DNA of 64,000 nt from NCBI GenBank assembly GCA_027484825.1, contig JAIXSE010000033.1:44846-108845 (forward strand). The letters are read 5' to 3'. Below the pieces are notes generated by a model. That model saw only the letters and a program-made list of their open reading frames with translations. It was not told the DNA's origin and made no database searches. Position 1 is the first letter of the stretch. Every line of letters starts with the position of its first letter. Below, piece by piece: positions 7,914 through 16,457 of this stretch. The translations under genes were made by a program, and so were the position numbers. The stretch is from Rubrivivax sp. (GTDB lineage: Bacteria > Pseudomonadota > Gammaproteobacteria > Burkholderiales > Burkholderiaceae_C).

Positions 7914-8480
7914 ATGGCCGCATTGGACCTTCGATCGCTCAAGACCCTTCTGTGGGCCAAACGTCGGCGGCTGGAAGCGCTGGAGGCCGATGTGAAGGCG
8001 GCGAGTGCCGGTGTCCAGGCCGCCGAGGAGGCGCTGCAAGCGGCCATGGCGCGGCATCAAGGCTGCGTGCAGGACGTGCAGGGCTGCGAACAGGACATCG
8101 AGCAGATGGTGTCAGGCCCGCGTTTTGTGCCGCAGGATGCGGTGACGCTGAGGCATGTGCTGGACACGCTGCAGGCACTGGTGGCCCAGGCGGCGGAGGC
8201 GGTGCAGTCCGCCCGGGCGCAACGGGCGCAGGCGCAGGCCTTGCTGGATGCGGCCAGGCTGGCGCTGCAGCGCGCCCAGCAGCAGATCGAGCAGCTGGAG
8301 GACCGCCGCAAGCGCCGTTTGGTGGAGATCGACCAAGCCGCGGAAGACACCCAGGACGAGGAGAGCGAGGAGGCCGCGGTGGCGCGGAAGCTGGCTCAGG
8401 CGCGGGCGGAGTCCGCCATAGAGGCGTCGAAGCACGCCGCCTCGTCCCTGGCGACGACGGACACGCTGGCCTGCGCATGA
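7914..8480 (+). CDS. hrpB7: T3SS central-stalk coiled-coil protein HrpB7 (SctO)
   Basis: 188 residues, almost entirely heptad coiled coil (for example ALEADVKAASAGVQAAEEAL and QRAQQQIEQLEDRRKRRLVE). SctO/YscO/FliJ-like proteins insert into the HrcN hexamer and couple it to the export gate. The gene lies between hrcN and hrcT and overlaps hrcT by 4 bases (ATGA). Confidence 0.87.
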   Translation: MAALDLRSLKTLLWAKRRRLEALEADVKAASAGVQAAEEALQAAMARHQGCVQDVQGCEQDIEQMVSGPRFVPQDAVTLRHVLDTLQALVAQAAEAVQSARAQRAQAQALLDAARLALQRAQQQIEQLEDRRKRRLVEIDQAAEDTQDEESEEAAVARKLAQARAESAIEASKHAASSLATTDTLACA

Positions 8481-9433
8481 ACGAATTGTTCAATCACTTC
8501 GAAGGCGTGATCGGCGCCGGCACCTTGCTGCAGCAGGCGGTGATGCTGCTGGCGGTGTCGCTGCTGCGGGTCTATGCGGTGTTTCTGGTGCTGCCCGCCA
8601 CCAGTGACCAGGCGCTGCAGGGACCTGTGCGCAATGGACTGTGCATCTGCCTGGCGCTGTTCATTGCCTGGGGACAGCCGCTGAGCCTGGTGCAGGACAT
8701 GGACATGATCCGCCTGGTCGCCACCCTGGCCAAGGAGGCCCTGATCGGGCTGGTGCTCGGCTTTGCGGCCTCCACCGTGTTCTGGGTGGCGGAAGGGGTG
8801 GGCGTGCTCATCGACAATCAGGCGGGCTACAACAACGTTCAGCAGACCAATCCGCTGAGCGGTGAGCAGAGCACGCCCATCGGCAATCTGCTGGCGCAGT
8901 TGGCGATCAGCGGCTTTTATCTGCTGGGCGGCATGCTGATGCTGACCGGGCTGCTCTTCGACTCCTTCCACTGGTGGCCCATCGGCAGCCTGGGGCCGGC
9001 TTGGTCCACCATCCTGGAAGACTTTGTGCGTGCGCAGACCTCGCGTTATCTGGAGCTGATGATCAAGATCGCCGCCCCGGCGCTGCTGGTGCTGATGTTG
9101 GTCGACCTGGGCTTTGGCGTGCTGTCGAAGACGGCGGACAAGCTGGAGCCCAACAACCTGGCTCAGCCGGTCAAGGGTGCGGTGGCGATTGCGATGCTGT
9201 CGCTGCTGGTGGCGGTGTTCTTCGACCAGGTGCGGCCGGCGTTGTCGCTGCAGACGCTGTCGCGGGAGATGGCGCAGTGGGCGGAGGTGGCGAGACGGGC
9301 GGAATCGGGCGCGCGAGGGCCGGACGAGGGGCCCCCTTCGCGCACGCACAACAGGCCTTGCGCGGCGGCTGCCATTGCAACTTCTGCACCCGTGCCAAGC
9401 GGCTGTGCGTCTGGCGTCACCTCCGGTCAGTGA
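8477..9433 (+). CDS. hrcT: T3SS export-gate membrane protein HrcT (SctT)
   Basis: 318 residues with several membrane helices (VMLLAVSLLRVYAVFLVLPA; LNGLV-type gate segments; the typical LIDNQAGYNNVQQTNPLSGEQ region). It forms the export gate with HrcR and HrcS. HrcT proteins are usually about 260-275 residues; here the last 45 or so residues are a low-complexity hydrophilic tail rich in Arg, Pro, Ala and Ser, ending next to A/T-richer foreign-looking DNA. The original stop may have been lost at an insertion junction. Confidence 0.93.
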   Translation: MNELFNHFEGVIGAGTLLQQAVMLLAVSLLRVYAVFLVLPATSDQALQGPVRNGLCICLALFIAWGQPLSLVQDMDMIRLVATLAKEALIGLVLGFAASTVFWVAEGVGVLIDNQAGYNNVQQTNPLSGEQSTPIGNLLAQLAISGFYLLGGMLMLTGLLFDSFHWWPIGSLGPAWSTILEDFVRAQTSRYLELMIKIAAPALLVLMLVDLGFGVLSKTADKLEPNNLAQPVKGAVAIAMLSLLVAVFFDQVRPALSLQTLSREMAQWAEVARRAESGARGPDEGPPSRTHNRPCAAAAIATSAPVPSGCASGVTSGQ

Positions 9434-9494
9434 CGACGCCAGCGATAAGCTGCCCGGTCAGTTTGCTTGCATCCGTTGCGAGCGATCAAAGAGA

Positions 9495-10316
9495 ATGGCC
9501 CGCCGTGCCGTCCGCACGACCGATCACCAGACATCCATGACAGCAGACGAACTTTTTGCCAAATCTGAGCTGATTACCCAGCGAATCCGCGTCAACGCCG
9601 AGAAGCGCGGAAACGAGCTGGCGCAAGCCGCTGCGAAGGCCGCCAAGCAGAGCAAGATCCACAGCGAATGCATTAGCGTTGATGCCGCGCGGCAGCGCTT
9701 TTCGTTCGATCACCTGGAGCAGCTCGCTTCAGTGGATGGCAGCATGTCCGTGTTGCTCATCAACGGTGATATCACGGGCAGCGTCACGCTCAACCGTACC
9801 TGGGTACGGCGTCTGGCGGCCAAGTTCAAGCTGGGGGGGGACCCGGCCTGTGTGCTGGTGGACGGCTCGATCGATATCGGGGGCGACGTTCTTGATAGCT
9901 TTCGTGCGGACTGGAGCTTGCTGGTGACCGGAAGCGTAAGTTGCGACTATCTCGAGTCGCGCAATGGGCATATGGAGATCCAAGGGGATCTACAAAGCAC
10001 CTATGGAATCTGCGGTGAATACAACGACGGATCGCTGAAGGTGGGCGGCCAGTTGCTAACGCCCTATATCGTGGCCAATGATCACCAGATGCCAAGAGAG
10101 GCGCACGGAGAATCCATCTATCTCGAAGCGGGTGACGGCATGGATGAGATCTCGATTGGCCAAAGCACGGGCAGCGGCTGGGGCTGGGATTGGAACTACT
10201 TCGAAGAGTCCAACGCGCTGGTGTCCGCGGAAGTGTGGGATGAAGACGGCGATTTCAGCACGACTGCGTTCTTCGACCTGGTTCGAAGAGGAGTCAATCC
10301 GTTTGTGAAGCCGTAA
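9495..10316 (+). CDS. Unrecognised beta-strand-repeat protein
   Basis: 273 residues from ATG 9495 (AAAGAGA just upstream); a start at ATG 9537 is also possible. Residues about 85-185 show short repeats of the type VLLINGDITGSV, VLVDGSIDIGGDV, LLVTGSVSCDYLES, MEIQGDLQST, LKVGGQLL, with one strand and a G-D/S turn each time. This resembles a right-handed beta-helix as in polymer-forming bactofilin-like domains. The C-terminus is acidic and Trp-rich. Codon use is A/T-richer than the T3SS genes before it. It could be an immunity or structural partner of the DUF4157 protein downstream, but no known immunity family is recognised. Confidence 0.6.
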   Translation: MARRAVRTTDHQTSMTADELFAKSELITQRIRVNAEKRGNELAQAAAKAAKQSKIHSECISVDAARQRFSFDHLEQLASVDGSMSVLLINGDITGSVTLNRTWVRRLAAKFKLGGDPACVLVDGSIDIGGDVLDSFRADWSLLVTGSVSCDYLESRNGHMEIQGDLQSTYGICGEYNDGSLKVGGQLLTPYIVANDHQMPREAHGESIYLEAGDGMDEISIGQSTGSGWGWDWNYFEESNALVSAEVWDEDGDFSTTAFFDLVRRGVNPFVKP

Positions 10317-10882
10317 GACACCATGCCGCTTATCAGCGACGTACCCAGCGCACGTCCGCTCTTCGCGCCTCACGATCGAGCCTGATCAGATCCTCATTCC
10401 ACGCGGCAGCGCTGCTTCGTGCGAGCGGCAATTTGTTGTCCCAAGACAGACCGTACGTAAGGCCGGACGCCTACGGGCGTCAATGGATCGCTGAGGTCTT
10501 GCCGACCCTTCAGCCGACGATTGATCGCGCTTTTGCAGACGAAATGCTGGATTGTTAGGGAAGGGCTGCGAAACCCCGTTTGCGCAGCCTGAGTTTGGAG
10601 GAGCTCGCGTCACCAAACGCGACCTCCTCATCGCCATGCAGCAGCGCGGCGGCCTGCGTCACGTCATTGATGCCGATCGCTTCGCTGGACCTGGCTGTCC
10701 ACGCTCGACTCGTAGCGTCTCCGCGGCCCCTTAAGGGTGATGGCGGGACGCATACCTTCGTGTCGCAGTCGGGTTCAGAAATCCTGAGGGCAATCTCAGC
10801 TTCTGACCGATGGCATTCACGGTCACGCCTGTCTATCTTGGAATCAGGCGACCTTCGGCGCCAGCGACAGAGGAGCGCTCCA
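10317..10882. other. Gene-poor stretch with mobile-element debris
   Basis: Between the beta-repeat protein and the DUF4157 gene I find no complete gene. It holds an IS5-like transposase fragment on the minus strand (listed separately) and, on the plus strand, an open frame without a good start ending at 10557 (last residues FADEMLDC), which may be a gene fragment. Composition is A/T-richer than the hrp genes. Confidence 0.5.
10606..10674 (-). pseudogene. IS5-family transposase fragment
   Basis: The minus strand encodes GINDVTQAAALLHGDEEV followed by AFGDA. This matches the internal block of IS5-type DDE transposases (pattern DVTQ-x-LLHG-E--VFGDAGYQG, which includes a catalytic Asp). The frame runs on into unrelated sequence and stops soon after, and neither the N-terminal part nor terminal inverted repeats are visible. 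It is therefore a remnant, consistent with past insertion-sequence activity between the two hrp half-clusters. Confidence 0.5.
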
Positions 10883-12604
10883 TTGAAAATCTATGACACG
10901 ACGGACCATTCGACTCAGCGGCGCCAAGATGCCCCCGCCGACTACCGCAAGTCAGTTCGGGGTCATGGCGCCCCAGCCGCAGACCTGATCGACGTGCTGC
11001 AAAGAGCCATCGACGAGTCGCCGCGCATGCTGGCACAACGCAATTCGCTGCATGCCGCGTTCGGCTCCGCTGCCCCGCCTGCTGGCGGACCGATGAATCA
11101 GACCGGCATGCCGGACCAGCTGAAGTCGGGGATTGAGGCCCTGTCGGGAATGGACCTGTCAGGCGTGCGCGTGAATCGGAACTCGGACAAGCCGGCGCAG
11201 TTGAATGCATTGGCTTATGCGCAGGGGAATGAGATTCACCTGGGGCCGGGGCAAGAGCAACACCTTCCGCATGAGGCGTGGCATGTGGTGCAGCAGGCGC
11301 AGGGGCGAGTGAGGCCGACGGTGCAGATGGCTGGCGGAATGCCAGTGAATGACGATGAGGGGCTGGAGAGAGAGGCTGATTTGATGGGCGCGCGCGCAGT
11401 CTCGCTGGCAGTGGGCACGTTGGTCGTAGGCAAAGAACAAGACCTGACCGCAAATGGTCCAAAAGGTGACCCGCAAATGGTGACCCCAAATCCAAATGGG
11501 CTGTTCGAATTCGCGGCAACCATGCGACAGCGACCGGGGGGCACCTTCGGCGGTCCAGCTTCCGCCCAGTGTGAATTCGGCGCCGAAGACTCCCAGAAGC
11601 TCAGGGTCGCCCATTGCCTGGAGGCGATCCTCAATAATCTGAAATTGCCTGGGTACCTGGGCGGCGGTGCCGCCGCCGCCCTTATCGGCAGCGGGCGCGC
11701 GATCAAGGATCTCGACTACAAGATGAGCGAGGCCCTCCAGGCGGTATGGCGGAATCCTCATCTGCGAGACGGAGTGGAGGAAGCCATCACTTCCGGGCTT
11801 GAGGAAGCAGGCCTCCGTGTGAACACGAGCAGCTTACTGCCTCACGTCCTGCGACTGGAAGTCAATGCCGGGGAGGGCGAGCCCATCGAAATCAGCCTCA
11901 CCAGCACGGGGCACTACGACGCCATCGGGACGGAGACGTTCACTGTCGATCTCGATGGGGGAGGAACCACCACGGTAACGGTGATCTCACGCGACGATCT
12001 TCTGCTTGACAAGCTATTCGCGTTCGCCGAACGCGGCATCTCCGATCTCGAAAAGCTTGAGACCGACTTCATCGATATTGCTGCAACGCTGCAGGCCAAT
12101 CCCTACCCGTACGTGTCTGCGGACGGACTCGAAGAACGCTGGGTCGCCTATCGCAAGAAGTGGCGGCGCGAGGCGAGGAATCAAGATCCGTACGACAACG
12201 GCTACCTGAAGATGGCATCCAGTATCGGCCTGCAGGTCGCGATGCGGAGTACCGTACTGACCCAGGGAAACTTGCCCGCCGCCAAGGGGCTGCGTTGGTT
12301 GGCAAGCATGAAACTGCTCGTTGGAAAGTTCGCGGCGGCGGTCGAGAAAGTGGCCCGCGAAGACCGTCTCCGTCTGCGAGACGAGGCCCTCTCCGGAAAG
12401 CTGGGCGAAATCGGAAACGAGTCGTTCCAAGCGCTAGAAAAGCGTGAACAGAGCGAAATACTTCAACGCCTTGCTAGATTGGAGAAGAGCAAGGAGCGCA
12501 TGGAGAAGAAGGGACAGACCCGGACGACAGCGTACGTGAGCACGTCGGCTCGGCTGTTCGACCTCTGGCTGGAATGGGGTGTAGATCTCAAGATGATCGC
12601 GTGA
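10883..12604 (+). CDS. DUF4157 (eCIS-core) protein with a nucleotidyltransferase-like region, putative toxin
   Basis: 573 residues from TTG 10883, which has AGGAG 7 bases upstream; the frame is open further upstream but without such a site. Residues about 35-170 match DUF4157: IDESPRMLAQRNSLHAAFG, then TGMPDQLKSGIEALSGM, LNALAYAQGNEIHLGPGQE, the zinc-type HEAWH at 130-134, and GLEREADLMG. Residues about 245-420 look like a Pol-beta nucleotidyltransferase of AbiEii type: GGGAAAALIGSGRAIKDLDY (GS at 269-270, D276 and D278), and later VISRDDLLLDKLFAFAERG with a following DLEKLE. The C-terminus is helical and basic. DUF4157 marks proteins linked to contractile injection systems and polymorphic toxins. 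Toxicity here is inferred. Confidence 0.7.
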   Translation: MKIYDTTDHSTQRRQDAPADYRKSVRGHGAPAADLIDVLQRAIDESPRMLAQRNSLHAAFGSAAPPAGGPMNQTGMPDQLKSGIEALSGMDLSGVRVNRNSDKPAQLNALAYAQGNEIHLGPGQEQHLPHEAWHVVQQAQGRVRPTVQMAGGMPVNDDEGLEREADLMGARAVSLAVGTLVVGKEQDLTANGPKGDPQMVTPNPNGLFEFAATMRQRPGGTFGGPASAQCEFGAEDSQKLRVAHCLEAILNNLKLPGYLGGGAAAALIGSGRAIKDLDYKMSEALQAVWRNPHLRDGVEEAITSGLEEAGLRVNTSSLLPHVLRLEVNAGEGEPIEISLTSTGHYDAIGTETFTVDLDGGGTTTVTVISRDDLLLDKLFAFAERGISDLEKLETDFIDIAATLQANPYPYVSADGLEERWVAYRKKWRREARNQDPYDNGYLKMASSIGLQVAMRSTVLTQGNLPAAKGLRWLASMKLLVGKFAAAVEKVAREDRLRLRDEALSGKLGEIGNESFQALEKREQSEILQRLARLEKSKERMEKKGQTRTTAYVSTSARLFDLWLEWGVDLKMIA

Positions 12605-13014
12605 TTGAGGGGCAGCCGATTGATTGTGCCGGCGCGGTCTCGCAGCCGGTCTGGCTGCCGAAGCGCTCATCCTTGTCGTCGAGCACGAGTGTCGTCCCCA
12701 GCGGCACCTTGGGCGCGACGTTCGTCGGTGCTTTCGCTGCATCGATCCTCTCGAACCATGCGTCCTCCTCAGTGCGTGCGTGGTCAGGCACTGGGTTCTC
12801 CAAACTCGGCAGGTCGTGCATTCACTCGGCGTAAGCATAGGCCTGCCGCGCCTCTTCGAGCGTGGCGCCAAGTGCTACCAAGACACCCATCGCTGCCGCG
12901 ATTTCAGACTCCCGCTTCCCGGCGAGCACGCTGCAGCGCGTTCCTTCGTGGACCTTGGCCCCTCCGTACACGGCCAGGCTGAACAAGCTTAGGGGCTTCA
13001 GCGGGGGGGGGCAT
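12588..13014 (-). pseudogene. Unrecognised gene interrupted by an in-frame stop and an out-of-frame C9 tract
   Basis: On the minus strand one frame reads VYGGAKVHEGTRCSVLAGKR, then ESEIAAAMGVLVALGATLEE up to TGA at 12822-12824, and continues in the same frame directly with ATG 12821 (MHDLPSLENPVPDHARTEED) to 12588. Protein-like composition continues on both sides of the stop, which suggests a nonsense mutation. Upstream, ATG 13014 is followed by nine C. With eight C it would read in frame into the first part, so the start is frameshifted or possibly slippage-controlled. Function is not recognised. Alternatively the 77-residue downstream piece is a real small gene. Confidence 0.4.
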
Positions 13015-13041
13015 CGCGTCCAACCCCGCCGCCTCCGCCCC

Positions 13042-13965
13042 TCAACGCAGCGAGCGCTGAAGTCCCCGCATCAGGTGGTCCACAAACAGGCGCACCCGCG
13101 CCGCGCTCTGGAGGCGGCTGGGATAGACGGCATAGATGTCTGCATCCGGCGTGTCCCAGTCGGGCAGCACCTGCACGAGCCGCCCCGTGGTCAGGTAGCG
13201 GGCCACGTCCCACTCGGCGCGCATCACGATGCCATGGCCGTCCAGGGCCCAGTTCACCGCAATCTCGCCGTCATTGGTGGCCAGGCCTGAGCGGGTCTTC
13301 ACAGCCTCCGAGGCCATCTTCCGCCCACGCTTCTGAGACAGCCGCCACAGCCCATAGGCCTCTTCGCCCTGGCGGATGCCGATGCAGCGGTGGCGCGTCA
13401 GATCGGCGGGCACTTTGGGCGTGCCGGCGTCCGCCAGATAGCCGGGGGCCGCGCACAGGATGCGGCGGTTCGGTGCCAGGCGCCGGGCGACCACCCGGGC
13501 GTCCGGCGGCAATCCGAAACGGATGCAGACATCAAACGTGTCGTCGGTCAGCGGCGGCGGATTGACGGAGAGCTGCAGCTGCAGGTCGAGCTTAGGATGC
13601 TGGCGGGCAAAGCTCGACATCAAGGGCGCGATATGCATGCGGCCAAAGCCCAGGGTGGCATTCACACGTAGCGATCCGCCCACCGTTCCCTCGGTGCCGC
13701 CCATCACCTCGCGCAGATCGTCAATCGCGCCCAGGATGCGCCGCGCATGCTCGAGGTAGAGCTCGCCCTCCGGGGTCAGGTTCATCCGCCGCGTGGTGCG
13801 GGTCAGCAGTTGCCGGCCCAGCCGGGTCTCCATCTGCGACAGATGCTTGCTGACCGCAGCGGTGGTGATGCCCAGTTCACGCGCCGCAGCGCTCAGGCTG
13901 CCTGCACTGCAGAGCGTGGAGAAGAACCCCAGGTCCAGGGGCGAGACGGCAGGGAGATGGCTCAT
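13042..13965 (-). CDS. LysR-family transcriptional regulator, DmlR-like
   Basis: 307 residues from ATG 13965 (a TTG lies one codon upstream). The N-terminal winged helix-turn-helix covers about residues 10-65 (AGSLSAAARELGITTAAVSK). The effector-binding domain follows, with GSLRVNATLGFGRMHIAPL and the short GxP-type subdomain signature. It is divergent from the tartrate/malate dehydrogenase gene with a 136-base spacer, the usual arrangement for a LysR regulator that controls its neighbour in response to a C4 acid. It resembles the DmlR group. Confidence 0.88.
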   Translation of the reverse strand: MSHLPAVSPLDLGFFSTLCSAGSLSAAARELGITTAAVSKHLSQMETRLGRQLLTRTTRRMNLTPEGELYLEHARRILGAIDDLREVMGGTEGTVGGSLRVNATLGFGRMHIAPLMSSFARQHPKLDLQLQLSVNPPPLTDDTFDVCIRFGLPPDARVVARRLAPNRRILCAAPGYLADAGTPKVPADLTRHRCIGIRQGEEAYGLWRLSQKRGRKMASEAVKTRSGLATNDGEIAVNWALDGHGIVMRAEWDVARYLTTGRLVQVLPDWDTPDADIYAVYPSRLQSAARVRLFVDHLMRGLQRSLR

Positions 13966-14101
13966 CAAACGGGCGGAGCAACTGTTGAATGCAGGTTAAA
14001 TATGCCTTGAGTTTGACGGTGAATACAAGAGGGGTGTCGACCTAGAGTGCGTCCATCGCCTGCCCCTTGGGGCGGCATCGCATGAGCAGGAGTTCCCCAC
14101 C

Positions 14102-15169
14102 GTGAAGACCTATCGCATCGCCACCATTCCCGGAGACGGCATCGGCAAGGAAGTGATTCCCGCCGGCCAGCAGGTGCTGGAGGCGCTGGCCGCCAGTACC
14201 GACCGCTTTCGTTTCGAGTTTGAGAACTTCGGTTGGGGCGGCGACTGGTGGCGGGCGCACGGCGAGATGATGCCGGCCAACGGCCTGGACGCCCTGCGCG
14301 ACAAGGACGCCATTCTCTTCGGCTCCGCCGGGGACCCGGACATTCCGGATCACATCACCCTGTGGGGCTTGCGACTGAAGATCTGCCAGGGCTTTGACCA
14401 GTATGCGAATGTGCGCCCGACCCGGGTGCTGCCCGGCATTGACGCGCCGCTCAAACGCTGCGGTCCGGGCGACCTCGACTGGGTGATCGTGCGCGAAAAC
14501 TCGGAAGGCGAATATTCCGGTGTGGGCGGACGGGTCCACCAGGGCCACCCGATCGAGGTGGCGACCGACGTGTCGATGATGACCCGCGTCGGTGTCGAAC
14601 GCATCATGCGGTTTGCCTTCAAGCTGGCCCAGTCCCGGCCGCGCAAGCTGCTCACCGTCATCACCAAGAGCAATGCGCAGCGGCATGCCATGGTCATGTG
14701 GGATGAAGTGGCCCAGGCCGTGGCGCGGGACTTCCCCGACGTCACCTGGGGCAAGGAACTGGTGGATGCCGCCACCGCCCGGATGGTCAATCGTCCCGCC
14801 ACGCTGGACACCATCGTGGCCACCAATCTGCATGCCGACATCCTGAGCGACCTGGCGGCCGCGCTGGCCGGCAGCCTGGGCATCGCGCCTACCGGCAACA
14901 TCGATCCGGAACGGCGGTATCCGTCCATGTTCGAGCCGATTCACGGCTCGGCCTTCGACATCATGGGCAAGGGCCTGGCCAATCCGGTGGGCACCTTCTG
15001 GTCGGTGGTGATGATGCTGGAGCACCTGGGCGAGACGGATGCCGCCCGGCGCGTGATGGCGGCCATCGAAGCGGTCACCGCCAATCCGGCCTTGCACACC
15101 GGCGACCTGGGCGGCCGCGCGCGGACGGCGGATGTCACGGCGGCCGTATGTGCGGCGCTGTCGCGGTAG
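14102..15169 (+). CDS. dmlA: Tartrate / D-malate dehydrogenase (isopropylmalate dehydrogenase family)
   Basis: 355 residues; GTG 14102 is preceded by AGGAG at good spacing. Family features are the start YRIATIPGDGIGKEVIPAG, the cofactor/substrate region WVIVRENSEGEYSG, KSNAQRHAMVMWDE, and the metal-binding DILSDLAAALAGSLGIAPTG. The form WGGDWWRAHGEMMP is typical of tartrate dehydrogenase/D-malate dehydrogenase rather than LeuB. The expected reaction is NAD-dependent oxidative decarboxylation of D-malate or oxidation of tartrate. A LysR regulator lies upstream and a Bug-type binding protein downstream, so this looks like a plant-acid catabolism module. Confidence 0.88.
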   Translation: MKTYRIATIPGDGIGKEVIPAGQQVLEALAASTDRFRFEFENFGWGGDWWRAHGEMMPANGLDALRDKDAILFGSAGDPDIPDHITLWGLRLKICQGFDQYANVRPTRVLPGIDAPLKRCGPGDLDWVIVRENSEGEYSGVGGRVHQGHPIEVATDVSMMTRVGVERIMRFAFKLAQSRPRKLLTVITKSNAQRHAMVMWDEVAQAVARDFPDVTWGKELVDAATARMVNRPATLDTIVATNLHADILSDLAAALAGSLGIAPTGNIDPERRYPSMFEPIHGSAFDIMGKGLANPVGTFWSVVMMLEHLGETDAARRVMAAIEAVTANPALHTGDLGGRARTADVTAAVCAALSR

Positions 15170-15374
15170 GCGCGGCCGTCCGGACCCTGATTGGCGGCAC
15201 CTGTGGGCCACCACCCGGCGGACGCCCCGGGTGTTCCACCACCGGAGCCCCCTCGGGCTGAGACGCCCCGACGGAACGCCCCGTGGCGAACTGCGGAGGC
15301 GCTCCGGCCCGACCCCTGAAGCGTCATAGAGCGCAGCCCCTGCGAGGGCATCACAACGACGAAGGAGACAGACC

Positions 15375-16436
15375 ATGAGCTTGCCACCGGCAGATGTTTC
15401 GCGACCGGGTCATTCCCGCCGCTGGGTCTTGAGCGCGATGGCCGCTATGCCCGCTATGCCCGCTACGGCCACCACGGCCGCTGCGGCCGCTGCGGCCCTT
15501 GGAATGCTGAGCGGGGAGGCATCCGCGTCGACACAGACCTGGCCGGAGCGGCCGGTGACCCTGGTCGTGCCATTCCCCGCTGGTGGCACCACGGACGTGC
15601 TGGCCCGCGCCTTGGCGGACAAGCTGCAAGTGAGCCTGGGTCAGCCGGTGATCGTGGAGAGCAAACCGGGCGCCGGCGCGACCCTGGGGGCGGAGTATGT
15701 CGCCAAGGCCAAGCCGGACGGCTACACCCTGCTCATCGGCGCCGTGCATCACACCATCGCCAGCAGCGTCTACAAAAAGCTTTCCTACGATTTCCAGAAG
15801 GACCTGGTGCCCATCACCGGCATCGCGTTGGTCCCCAATGTGCTGGTGACCAATGCGGCGGCCACGCCGACGAAGTCCGTGGCGGAGCTGGTGGCGTTGG
15901 TGAAGGCACAGCCCGGGCGCTGGAGTTACGGCTCCAATGGCAATGGGACTGCGCAGCATCTCATCGGCACGCAGTTCCAGAACCAGACCGGCACCGAGAT
16001 CCTGCATGTGCCCTACAAAGGCAGCGGCCCCATGGCGACCGACCTGTTGGGAGGGCAGATCCAGATGTCCTTCGACACCATCACGCCGGTGCTGCCGCAC
16101 ATCAAGGCCGGCAAACTCCGGGCCCTGGCGGTGACCACCGCCAAGCGGTCATCCGCGTTGCCGGACGTGCCCACACTTCAGGAAGCCGGTCTCAAGGGCT
16201 TTGACATCGGCACCTGGTTTGCGGTGCTGGCACCCGCGGCGACGCCCAAGGAGGTGGTTAACCGGCTGAATGCCGACATGGTCAAGATCATTCAGTCTCC
16301 CGACTTCCGCAAGCGAATGGAAGAGATCGGCGCGGAGCCCACGGGCGGCACTCAGGCGCAGGTCGCGCAGCAGATCCGGGATGAGACGGCGAAGTTTGCG
16401 CGTCTGGTGAAGGCGGCGAATGTGCAGATCGACTGA
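15375..16436 (+). CDS. Bug-type (TctC) tripartite tricarboxylate transporter binding protein
   Basis: 353 residues; AAGGAG lies before ATG 15375. An Ala/Met-repeat signal sequence (about residues 1-50, cleaved near EASAS-TQ) precedes the conserved WPERPVTLVVPFPAGGTTDV, GQPVIVESKPGAG, and LLIGAVHHTI. The end ARLVKAANVQID is also typical. Bug proteins are periplasmic carboxylate-binding proteins. Next to a tartrate/malate dehydrogenase its ligand may be a di- or tricarboxylate. No TctA/TctB membrane genes are present here. Confidence 0.9.
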   Translation: MSLPPADVSRPGHSRRWVLSAMAAMPAMPATATTAAAAAAALGMLSGEASASTQTWPERPVTLVVPFPAGGTTDVLARALADKLQVSLGQPVIVESKPGAGATLGAEYVAKAKPDGYTLLIGAVHHTIASSVYKKLSYDFQKDLVPITGIALVPNVLVTNAAATPTKSVAELVALVKAQPGRWSYGSNGNGTAQHLIGTQFQNQTGTEILHVPYKGSGPMATDLLGGQIQMSFDTITPVLPHIKAGKLRALAVTTAKRSSALPDVPTLQEAGLKGFDIGTWFAVLAPAATPKEVVNRLNADMVKIIQSPDFRKRMEEIGAEPTGGTQAQVAQQIRDETAKFARLVKAANVQID

Positions 16437-16457
16437 GGGCAGGGCATGGGCGGGATG

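Noticed and set aside
10580..10882. Upstream extension of the DUF4157 frame
   Set aside because: The extra 101 codons have no ribosome site and overlap the IS5-like remnant. TTG 10883 has AGGAG at the right spacing and begins just before conserved DUF4157 sequence.
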